A stretch of 64,000 bases of DNA from Chionis minor (taxonomy: Eukaryota; Chordata; Aves; Charadriiformes; Chionididae), in NCBI GenBank assembly GCA_013398295.1, contig VZSF01003002.1, positions 427,905 to 491,904 on the forward strand, given 5' to 3'. Positions within the stretch are counted from its first letter, which is position 1, and the number at the start of each line of letters is the position of its first letter. Shown in pieces: positions 34,756 to 45,118 of this stretch. Made by a program: the position numbers and the translations under genes. The notes beneath the pieces are model-generated. The model did no database searches. It had not been told where the DNA came from and saw nothing but the letters and a program-made list of their open reading frames with translations.

Positions 34756-37700
34756 AAGCCAAGAAATTGACAGGAATTGCTGTTTGACCTTAAACGCATT
34801 TAGAAAAAAAGAATAGATGCATTTAAAGGCATAACTAAAAAGTTACGTTAAGTATATTCAGATACTTCCTACAGTTGACATTGGGTCTTGCTACGAGCGC
34901 GAGGAGCGGAGTGTAGAGGAGCGGCACAGCTGCATCTTGCGGACAATGGCCAAGCCCCCTCACTGCAGACCAGGCTTGCCGCGTGGTTGGTCTCTGGTGG
35001 TTCCTGACACATGGAGAGCCACTTGCCAGCTCACAAAGGATTTGTGGAGGAAATTCCAGTTCCTACCTACTTAAACGAGCTGGGCATCTGTTAGCCTTTC
35101 TGTGAGGCCAGTGAGGCAGTAACGTGGCGCTCTCTGCTTTTCCATACGAGTGTTTGGGAGGGCTCCCCACCTGGGGCTGGAGCTCCTGTTGTCCTCGCCT
35201 CCTTCCTGGTATCGCCACAAAAAGTCCGTCCCAGGAAGGCTGGCGCTTGCCTCGACTGATATCTCCAAAATGGTAATACCCACCCTGGAGCCAGCCACTG
35301 GGCATGGGCAGCCTTGCCCACTGTCCTGCCTGCAGCCTCGGGGATGCCTGGGCAGCTCTCCTGGTGGGGTCAAACTTCGAGAAAGCTTTTTGGTTAACTC
35401 ATGGCAGGGTGCCGCTGGATTCCTTTTCCTGTGGGTGAGATGGAAATGATAAAAAACGAGCCCTCTTGCATCATATTGCTGCATTTCTGCTTCAAATTCA
35501 TGGCAAAATTAAGGGTTTACAATGCAGAGGGCTATGGTTGCTTATGGAAATCCAGCTAACAAACAAAGCAGTAAGCTGCATTTGCTTACGATATTGTTTA
35601 ATATACAAAGGTTCAATTTTCTGTGTCCTTAGTCTGAAACCGGGTAATAGGCTAAATCTTATTTGAACTGAACATGCTGTCTCCAGTTTATTTGTCCATT
35701 AAAATTTACTGGTAAGTTGATAATTCTGTAATGGTTTTAATGGAAGGAGTACTCCATAAAACACTATTTTAATAGAAAAAAAATACAATATTGATGCTAA
35801 CTTTTTAATAGCAAAGCAACGGAACACAATTATCATGATTTATTAATAAACCAAAATAAACTAGGATCTTGTGTACTATCCAAGAAATTGCCTATTTTTT
35901 GTTTAATCAGATGGAGTAAATATGGTTTCATCATTGTTTTATAATAAGGTTTTGTATTTCTGAAATAGCTTTCCCCTTTGATATATTAATCAAACTAGCC
36001 AATTTAACTATCGACTCTTTTCCTACATGTTTTATTTTGCTTTTCGTGCCCAAGTATAGAAAATTACATCACTTTCCTAAGAAGCATTTGTGTTAGAAGT
36101 AGCAAGGTGGAGCAGCCTTTTCTGGGCAAGTGAGGGACCCCTCAGGGCATCAGCTTGGCAGGTCCCCCCTCAGTGCTGCCTCAGAGGTAAGGATTGCTCC
36201 CCAGGCGGAGCAAGCCCAGGGAAATTAAAAGGAGCAGGACTATATAAAGGAGTGATGGAGACCCTGTATGGCCCTGTCCCTCTTCCTGACCTTGGGGGGT
36301 TTCAGAGTCACTTTGTTTAACCACGTTTCTTATGCACATTTGAACCTCACATATGTAACGTGCTTTATAGCTAAGACCTAATAAGGGACCACGTTTAGTG
36401 AAAGAATTTTATTTCTGTCATGTCAATGCTTGTTCTTCAGTTTATGGCTACACTGTTCAGTTTTATAGATGCTCTGTAGTTACCACCTTCTTCTCTGAAA
36501 GCATCAGGCATTTTCTCCTGATTCCTTGTGCTACCTAAAGTGTCCTAAAAAGGCCTGTCCTCTCTCAGAAACAAGCATGAGTTCAAAAATCTCATCCACC
36601 TGCCTATGTATGAGCACTTTAATGATAATTTTAAGTTGCTGTTTTCTGAAACAGCCCCTTTATGTTCCCATTAGAAAAGCTGATAATAGCTTTTTGAGGA
36701 AGCCTGCGTAACCAAAGGAAAAAATGTTTAATAATTACCACCTTAACACAATAGCAGTTGAATAAAGCTATTTTGAACCTTTGTGGAAGTTACTCAGGAT
36801 TTCTGTTTTGTTGAGTGCAATGCAAAAATCCCATTTATCTTGACGCATAGTGACCAACGTTGTACTTTCACCAGCCTAGACCGGTGTGTTGTGAAGAATG
36901 TGAATGATGAAGGGTCGGTTTTATGCCCACAGCCGTAAAAAGCTGCACAGAAATTAGAGACTGAAATTTAAGGTCCTGTTTCTTCTGCATCAGACTACAT
37001 AGCATCCCCAGTTAACGGAAATTACTTGTGACATTGTGTTTCTTGGAACACCTTTTCTCAGCTAGTGTAGCTCTCAGACACACACACACACTTATAAGGA
37101 TAAATTATGGAAGATTTAACTTTTTTCAAATTACTGCAGAAGGATGGTCCTTAGTAACACCTACCAGCTTATTCACAGCTTTTTTTAAGAGTAAAAAAAG
37201 CCACTGAACTAAATGTAGAGTCAGGACAACAAAAATTATTATTTTTATTAAAATGTTTAGTTTTGACTAAAAAAAACCCCCGAAAAAGTCCAAACCTGTT
37301 TGCTAAAATTGACACAAGCTCTTCTTCCTGAAAACTTAGCCTAGCTGTATGCTCTAATAGTTTAAAAGACCATTTCAGATTTGTTGCTCTTCATTTTAGA
37401 TGAGTAGAGAGTTTCCTAAAGCGAGAAGTCTTTTTTTTTTCCCTCTGTCGAGATGCTGTTTCATTCCTCTTGAAGCTCAGAGTTACCCAGCCCCTCACAT
37501 CCTTGTGATTTCAACCTTGAGTTCTGCCTACATTACTACTAGTACTGCACACTCTTGCTGCTTTTTGCTAGAAGATGCGCCCTTCCAAGGATGTAGTCAC
37601 CGTCAACACAACTGAGCCACGTCAGTGCACAAGGATGGTGCACCGTAGGTGAGCCCCTGTTGTTCTTCACAGCCTGCTTGAAGGCCATCCAGTTGCCAGG

Positions 37701-39000
37701 TGGTGCAATAGAAGTTGTTGAAAGAGCCACACCGAGGCGTGCTTTGTTTTTTACATGCTGTACGCAGACTTCTTTGTTTTCAAGTTTCAGTGCGATGCAG
37801 GCGTTTCGCCGTTGTTTTTAAACAATATAATTTAATTGTAATAGTTGCTGACAGGGAGAGGAAATCTGGGCCTTTGATATTTGGGTGGTTGCAGCTTTTA
37901 ACGCCTCGAGGCGAAACAAATGGTTTGTTTTCTTCAGGTTTTCTTCGAGCGCTCTGGAAGTGAGTTTGAAGATTTGGATACTGGGGAAGGGCATTGCCTT
38001 GCTTTTTTACCTCCATTTTCGGAGCGAAGTTCTTTAATTTTTTATTAGTGTAGGACTTCTCATTTCCAAACTCAGCAGCTGTTTAACAGTGTTTGGTTAC
38101 CCTATGAGACCTACATTTCTGATTTACAGCTGTTTTTTCAGTGGTGTTAATACATCAACAGGGCCTAGCAAACCTATCTGGCAAGGGTGAGACACTATCT
38201 TTGTACCTGATGCTCTGGTATTGCAAACAGTTTATGATGTCTGTTGTAGATCCCTTGAAAATTAAAAGCTTTTGAGAAATCTTGAGATGTCTGTTCCTCT
38301 CTCTTCTGCCTCACACACAAATCACCCACCGTCAGATAAAACTGGAGTCTGAGGAATCATAATTTAATCCTCTCTCGAGGTGGCAATCTGCTTCAGCAAG
38401 TCTTTCCTACGTCTCTTACAGGAGCCTCCTGACCTTCTCCAAATGACACATTAAAAAACAATAGAGCCAGCAACGATGCTTCTGGAGTTGCTGCAACTTT
38501 GAGGTCAATTAATTGTCGCTTAGGATGATATATCTGAGCTCGCCATTAGTTTCTCAGCCTGCACGGGGCTTGGTGCAGGCATGCTTGCCTTGTGTGTGGC
38601 TTAAAGTCCCAGGCGTCCTTGATGCTGAAGCAAAGACGGAGGGCAGTATCACGCCATCAGCTGTATAAGCAGAGTCTTCCATTGATTTCAAGGACCCTTC
38701 TGCTTCTGCCTTGATGGTGAAAGTCCTGTGCGAGAGCCTGGGCATGGAGATGTTTGGGCCAACAGTAGTCTGGTGGCCTGATCAGCTAGCCAGGTGATGG
38801 GCTGCCAGCTGTTAATTCAGGATCCTACTGAAGACGTGCAGGCATTTACCTGCTTTTTACTTTAGCAGGTGTTTACAAACTCAGAAAGCAAATATCCAGC
38901 TGAGTCTGTCCAAGCTAGGATGTTGTCGGGGATTTCAGGATACTAATGATTGCCTGAAGATGGTTGAAAGGGTCTTCTTGTAGACATAGGGTCATATATA
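34756..39000. other. Unique noncoding sequence
   Basis: GC-rich unique DNA at about 34890-35450 is followed by AT-rich, repeat-free sequence at about 35690-36060 that resembles conserved noncoding DNA in composition. A short (AC)7 lies at 37078-37091. No exon is recognised. Confidence 0.5.
37078..37091. repeat. Short (AC)7 repeat
   Basis: Seven uninterrupted AC units. It is too short to be strongly unstable. Confidence 0.85.
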
Positions 39001-39049
39001 AGTAAACTGTTGTTTGGGGGGGTTTTCCACAAGGAAAACCCAGTTTACT
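39001..39049. repeat. Two-stem hairpin, outer and inner inverted repeats
   Basis: Outer arms AGTAAACTG (39001-39009) and CAGTTTACT (39041-39049) are exact reverse complements. Inside them GGGTTTTCC (39020-39028) pairs exactly with GGAAAACCC (39033-39041) around ACAA; the two stems share one base at 39041. The left side has a 10-base bulge containing a G run. A fold of this kind could exist in an RNA from either strand. It is short for a pre-miRNA and strongly asymmetric. Confidence 0.85.
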
Positions 39050-40680
39050 AGCCCCATAGAGCTAATAACACCTGCACTGTTTCATAGCTTATCTCCCTAC
39101 TTTGCTCTGGGGTCCTGTCCCCAGACAGATACTGGCTGCCCCATATGTACTGTTCTTCTTCCAAACCTTCCTTCTGAATGACCCAACTGGATCCCTCTGA
39201 GAACAAAGATAAGCGTGGCCTGGGGACACTCAGCTGTTCGAGGCTGTTCCCTGCTGGCAGCTGCAGACATGGGATCTGGCTCCCTCCTGCCTGCGCTGTG
39301 CCCTCACCCGCGGATCGCCTCCCTGCGGCTCCCCGAGCCTGCCCTGCACCCAGCTCCAGGCTCAGCCTCACTCTCTTTTCTGGTATCACGAGACAAATAG
39401 ACCTTATGGCAATTTTGGAGCCTCCTGTGCAGGACTTGGATTTGGGAAGGTGGGATGCAGCATCCAGGCAGCTCTGTCTCCCGAAGGTTTATCCATCTTA
39501 CTACTTACTGTGTAGAAAGGGCCCCAAAGACGTTTTAGTTTTGCTCGTCTGTTTAATTTCTGTGCGATGCTGTGCCACTGACGTCTGAGTAACAGCTCTG
39601 GCATAGTTTCACTGACAACTTTGAGCTTTTTTTTTCAGAGGGTATATTTAATTACAGCAGCTTTTTAGCTGCTGTATTTTCAATAGTTCTAATATCTTAA
39701 TATCACAGAGTGTATGTATCGAAGATACAAGCCTGAGTTTTATGGGGTGCAGAAAAATGGAGAAGGATTTAGTAGCCATCTGCCTGCTGGAAGTAAATCA
39801 GTTATTTTTAACGTTGTTTTGGAGTGGATATTGAATATCTAATACAGAAGAGGATTGCAGTGGTGATTTCGCTGAAGTATGACTTAGAGTAGATGTTGCA
39901 GAGGAATTTACAGCTGGTTGTCCACAGCTCTGTGGTGGTGGCTCCTGCTGCCTGTGGCATCCCGGGGAGGCTGTCGGAGACCAGCAGCAGCAGATCAGCC
40001 ATCCCTTGGGGCTCCCTCTCCTTCTTGCTGCCTCCCCAGAGGCCAGCAGCTCAGCCAGCTCTCCCTGCCACAGAAATATTTCCAGGCTTTGCTTCAAAAT
40101 GACCACTAACAGTTTGCCGTAGCACGCTTGTCTCCTTTCTCGGCTGTGCTCTAGGAACACGTTTGGTTTCTGCACGGATGAGGCAGCGCGTAGAGAGGGA
40201 AGGAGGAAGGAGCATTTGCAGCAGCTGCTGCTACAGGCTTCCAGGGGTGGGTTAGCCTGGGGAGAGCCAGAAAACGAGAGTATTTGTCATCTGTTTCACT
40301 AGCTAGCGAGCAAGCGGCTCATGGTGGAGCCCTGCCCAGATGCATCTATTTTCTGCTGCCCCCAGAGGTGCTAGGGCTGCTCAGTTACACTCCTCGAGAA
40401 GGAAGGAGGCCAGGCAGCAGCCGCCAGTCCCTTGTCATTGCAGGGGAGGCTGCGACACCAGGGATGCTGCCCATCAGGCAGGAGGTCACGCTTGTAGCCT
40501 GCAGTCAACTCCAGATAACAGTCTCTGGCTGTGAGACTCGTTCAGGTCGCACATGGAACAAGCCACGGACTGCGATGCTGTCAATATTGATGCAAAAGGA
40601 TCTTTGGAGACATTTGGCAAGAGCTAAGTGCCATTCCCGAAGAGTGTATCAAAATAAAAGATGAGAAACCTTTTGTTTAG

Positions 40681-40693
40681 AAAAAAAAAAAAA
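40681..40693. repeat. A13 homopolymer
   Basis: Thirteen A after GTTTAG. No recognisable retroelement precedes it. Confidence 0.9.
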
Positions 40694-41635
40694 GTGGTAA
40701 AACATAGCACTTGGAGTTCTCTGAAATACTTTGCAATGTAACACATATCAAATATTTATCAAATTATTTTCTAAATTCAAGTCGAAGTTGTGAATCCTTG
40801 TAATGATTCTGAAACTGTTTATTTCTCAAATAAACACTTCATCCAAAACCTTCACTTTACCATATTGTTAGCGCTGTAATCTGTTTGCGCTGCTAACAAA
40901 ATCATCCCATTCACTAATCCTGGCACTTGCATGCTGCCATTTCACACTGTGGCAGCTCGGTTTGAGAGGGGAGCATAAGTGCAGATAATTCAAGTGAAGT
41001 CTACAGCAAAGACAGAGCTGCAGGAAAAGCCAGGCTAGAGCTGTGCAAAAATTTACTGTCCTACTGGCTTGTTATTGAATGTGCTTGCTAAATCATTTTG
41101 GCTGAGTATAAACCAAAAGTAATAATTTTGCATTGTTTGAGACATTTCCTTTCGGCATTTTCAAAACAAAACCATTTTAACTTTTCATTTTTAAAATGTC
41201 ATTCCAAACTTCCATTTGATTCAATATGAAAAGGGGCAGAAAATGTTTTAACCCAAGCAGAGCTTTTCATCAAACCTCCAAATAAATTGCTATAATGGGA
41301 AGATGCCCGTCCTTGGTTCCTGGTTGGGTTAGCCTCCTCAAGAGCATGTGGCTTTTCACTGTGCCCAGAAGACCAGGACAGACCTCTGTACATGGGGATG
41401 TGACCCATGTGCTTAAGAGGAGATGGGTTGAAGAGGTTCCATCACGAAAGCTGTCCTCAGGAGAAGCCCTGACTTAGAAGCGCCCGCCTCTCCCCGGAGC
41501 CAGATTTGGCAGCTGGGAGCTGTATCTGACGATGTCATCCAGCGTTTTGTGGCTTTTTTTCCCTGTGTCATATTGTAGCCCTGCTGGTGCTGTAGTGTTC
41601 AAAGTAAGAAACAAAGCAGTCCTGCTGTCTGTCTG

Positions 41636-41646
41636 CCCCCCCCCCC
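41636..41646. repeat. C11 homopolymer
   Basis: Eleven C followed by GCCCC. Simple repeat and a likely assembly weak point. Confidence 0.9.
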
Positions 41647-42632
41647 GCCCCATCCCTGGGTGCTCCTGCCTTTCCTGGGGAGCGGGATCTCTCTCTGGCT
41701 GTGATTGTGTCCACTAATCACATTTTTAGGAGCCCATCATCTTTCACTAATGTCTGTCTTTCTGCAGATGCTTCTCCATGCTTTTGCACAGTAGGTTTCA
41801 GCCAGGCCACAGCAGAGCAAAGAGTTGGAAAATGTAGCCGTGCTCACTCCGAAATTTCCATTTTTGAGTAATAAGGCCTGCTGATCATTTTAAGCGCAGC
41901 ATTTAAAATACAGATGCGAGTGGATATGATACGGGCAAGCTTCTCTCATGCCACACCACAGTGAAATTTTTGTGGTGTTCACCCAAACACGATTGTAATT
42001 CAAGGAAACAGATGGGAACTGTACTGAGTGCAGGAGTGTCTCCAGCTGGAGAAACTGCTGCCAGCCACTGACCGGCCTCCCTTTGCCCTTGAGCTGCAAA
42101 GCGGGTACGAGTCCTGTTGCAACTACCCCTGCAGACCTTTGCATTGGAAGTAAGGGAATTTTCTAGGGAGCCTAACAGTTTTTCCCCCAGGCTCTGTGTT
42201 AGGAATAATGGGAATACCATGGTAACAGCTTTCCCTTGCAAGAAGAAAGTAATATTTTGATGGTGACTGTTATACAAGATGGAAACAAAACTGATCCAAA
42301 TGCTATGATTTTGAAATGAACTTACTAAATTATAGATAAATCTTCTCTCTGGAATACATTACATAGTTATTTTCCTCTGCATATTGTGTCCTTTTATAGA
42401 TCTTGATAAAAGGAATGAAAAAAACAGGATATGTGGGACAAATAAAACAGGAAAAAGAATAATAAATACAACAGTTGGTAATTTGCCATCTACGGAAGGG
42501 TAAGATTTAAGGATTCTGGAAAAGACACCAGAGGTTGATACAAAGAAATTAAGAACCACCCAACCTTGCTGTAATCCCTAGCTGTTGTGAATCTCTTACA
42601 GTTTGAGAAAATAGATGACAAAGTCTCTTCAC

Positions 42633-42651
42633 AGATAAGAAAAGCTTATCT
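42633..42651. promoter_or_regulatory. Palindromic pair of GATA motifs
   Basis: AGATAAG at 42633-42639 and CTTATCT at 42645-42651 are exact reverse complements, five bases apart, and each is a full WGATAR match for GATA-factor zinc fingers. Palindromic GATA sites can bind both fingers of one factor. Occupancy cannot be inferred from sequence alone. Confidence 0.3.
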
Positions 42652-43389
42652 GAAAACAAAAAAGCAGACAAATCCTGGACATTGAAGGTTTTTAATTATT
42701 CTGGTACCAACTGGAGGAATAACTGAGGGAAAAATAACTGAGGAAGAAATGAAAGGAGGTTTACTTTCTGTAGAAATAATGCAGAACTGTTTTCTTGCAA
42801 TTTGAATAAAAATCTTGCAGAGGCTAGTGGAGGCATCATTCGAGAAAGTAATATAGCTGCAGTTATTAATGGTTCCTCACTGTTCTGGCACAAACTTCAC
42901 ATTCTCATTCAGGGCTCCTGAGCTATTTTACCAGCCTTAATTCTTCCCACAGAGCTGTGGACGTAGGATTATCCTCTTTGCAGTTGGAAGAACTGGAGAG
43001 TGAAGACGCGTTGACATTGGATTACGTGGTGACAGCTCTGGGCGTGTGTGAAGTCAGGCGCACAAAGTTGTGTCGTATTTTGATACAAGTGCCAAATAGG
43101 TTCTCATCGTAATGTATAAAAATGGAAGAGAGTGAGATGTTTTCATCCTCAAAATCTTTGCGAGTAAGGAAGTATTATTAACAGAATAGTTGTTTGGGTT
43201 TCTTTTTATTTCCCACACCTAGGGAACTGAGGCACAGACAGGCATTCGCAAAACCTGAAAGTTGGCCTGCTGTGCTAACCAATGCATCCGCCGCGGAGAA
43301 AAGGATTTTACAGGTGCTTTGTAGGAGTTAGGTATTGTTAAAGGTTCAATGTTAGTGACAAAGGAGTACTAGAAGAGGTCAAATAAGAA

Positions 43390-44105
43390 AGGCGATTTGG
43401 TCCGGAGTTGTCGTGGGACTCTTGATAAGTAGCAAGGAACAATGCTTACCGAGAAGTAAGAAAAAGGATGCTAGGAGTTACCAGCTGAGCAATGTACTTT
43501 GAAATACTAAACGGCTGTCTCATTGGCAGACTAAACGATCCTGGACCCACTGGACTAACATAAAAAAAAGCCAGGACTAACCCTTAGCCCTGAGGCCAAG
43601 CGGCATGGATTGGTTTGCAGCCATGTTGCTTATGGTGAGCTCCGTCCAGAGCAGACCAGGTCCATCCAGCCCACATAGTACTTAACCCTGAATCTCCTCT
43701 GGGCCCCATATGGTGCTCCAATAGCCTTTAGGGGTTTTTTTATGTTTTTCTTTTCTGTTCAGAGTTTTTCATCATCCTTTGGAGGGGTGATTTTATTTCG
43801 TGAAGCTGAAGATGTGTGTTACATGACTTGGGCCACAGCGTGAGGTCGTAAGACCCAAACTGAACGTATAAAACTCATTGGGGTAATGTTATAAAGCTGC
43901 ATGGGGAGGAGGCGGCTGTACCTGTTGTCTTCTCCATACTTCAGGAGAGTGCTCCCCAGAGAGAGTTATCCCCAGGAGGGTGCCGAAGCATTGGCTCAGG
44001 GAGAGCTGGCTGGAGCAAACCAAACCAGAGACAGAGCAAAAATTAAGCACTGCCTATGATCAAGGCTCTCATGACTGACCTCACTCTAGGTGTAGCCAGA
44101 AAAAG
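43390..44105 (+). mobile_element. Possible decayed LTR-like sequence, low confidence
   Basis: This stretch has the general look of an avian endogenous retrovirus LTR: mixed composition unlike its AT-rich neighbours, a TATAAAAC box at 43867-43874, and about 100 bases downstream a part reading CCCCAGGAGGGTGCCGAAGC that resembles LTR R-U5 sequence. I cannot place TG...CA ends, target-site duplications, a primer-binding site or any internal coding region. It could also be ordinary unique DNA. Confidence 0.18.
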
Positions 44106-44109
44106 GGGG

Positions 44110-44190
44110 AATAGATAGTAATTAACTGAACGTATGTGATAAGGAAAGAACAAATATCTTCATCAGTTAATTTGCTTTTGTATTCACAGA
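44110..44190 (+). repeat. Direct repeat, copy A
   Basis: About 80 bases that recur at 45039-45118. The two share GATAAGGAAA and an exact 21-base block in the second half (44160-44180), with scattered substitutions and small indels elsewhere. The distance between copies is about 930 bases. It may be an old local duplication or the ends of a decayed mobile element. Confidence 0.75.
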
Positions 44191-45038
44191 AGGGGCAAAG
44201 AAATGCTCCTTATCAGAGGAGCCTGGCATCACTCAGTGCTGGGCTGGAAGTGTCTGATACGAACTAAGAGTGACCGTGCTCCCACTCCAGTGCCATGTAG
44301 CCCCTGCCTCGAGCCTCAGAGCAGAGCCCTGGCTAGTTTTGTAGGAATCACTCTGGGATTTAATACAAGCTCCTGCTTGAGACAAAAACACACGTCACCA
44401 TGTGCCCCCTTGGACAGGCAGCAAGTGGGCGCAAGGGGGCACCCTGGGGGTGCAGGTGGAGGCACAGGGCAGCCCATACCCCCAACATGTGCCCCTGCCA
44501 CATGGCCTTACCCTCAGCCTGCACTTACACGTGCTTTGGGAATGGGAATGGCGAGAAAACCACTGTGTGCCTCACGGGAATTATCCCAGTGAGCTGCTTC
44601 CAGGCGGCACAGAAAGCACCCCTGCACTAGAGCACCTATTAGCTCTCTGCCCTCCTGCTTCTCACAGTGCCCAAGTTAGTCTCCAAGGATGAAGAGGCTG
44701 CAAGACGCTAGAAATAAATTTTCTGATGGAATGCCAGTTATTTGTGCATTTCTATGCAGCTCAAATGTATATACTTGCTCTGGTTTTGTCTGTGTGCAAT
44801 GCAATGGGGAAGGTACAGTGTCCAATAATTTCCTTCTGTGTTACTCTCCTCCCGTAGGATACCATGAGCTTCATGGCAGAGCCAACGGGAAAGCAAAAGC
44901 CAGAAGAAAAGCAAACCCACTACCTTAAGAATAATAATAAAAAAAAGAAGTTGATGTATAGGGATTAATAAATGATGATAAATGTTCTTAAAGCAGATTT
45001 CTAGTGGGCAGATGGTAAGAGACAGTTTTTGTCACTCA
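44191..45038. other. Sequence between the two direct repeats
   Basis: About 850 bases, GC-rich at 44250-44600 with overlapping unrecognised frames (longest 129 codons, plus, 44203-44592) and AT-rich after 44700. No transposase, reverse transcriptase or other mobile-element motif is readable. Confidence 0.5.
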
Positions 45039-45118
45039 GAATGATAGTGGTTAATTTAACACAAAAGATAAGGAAATAACAGATGCATTCATCAGTTAAT
45101 TTGCTTTTCTATTCAAAG
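45039..45118 (+). repeat. Direct repeat, copy B
   Basis: Second copy of the 44110-44190 repeat in the same orientation. It has a two-base deletion near the start (GAATGATAG against GAATAGATAG) and several substitutions, so the duplication is old. Confidence 0.75.

Larger units (their letters stand above)
39050..43389. other. Unique noncoding sequence
   Basis: No exon or transposon recognised. Contains an A13 run at 40681-40693, a C11 run at 41636-41646, an 8-bp inverted repeat at 40865-40899 and a GATA-site palindrome at 42633-42651. Several unrecognised frames of 125-136 codons occur in GC-richer patches (39178-39588 plus, 39798-40175 minus, 40284-40664 plus). Confidence 0.5.

Noticed and set aside
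36241..36249. TATATAAAG as a core promoter
   Set aside because: Isolated TATA match without CpG island, initiator at the right distance or other support.
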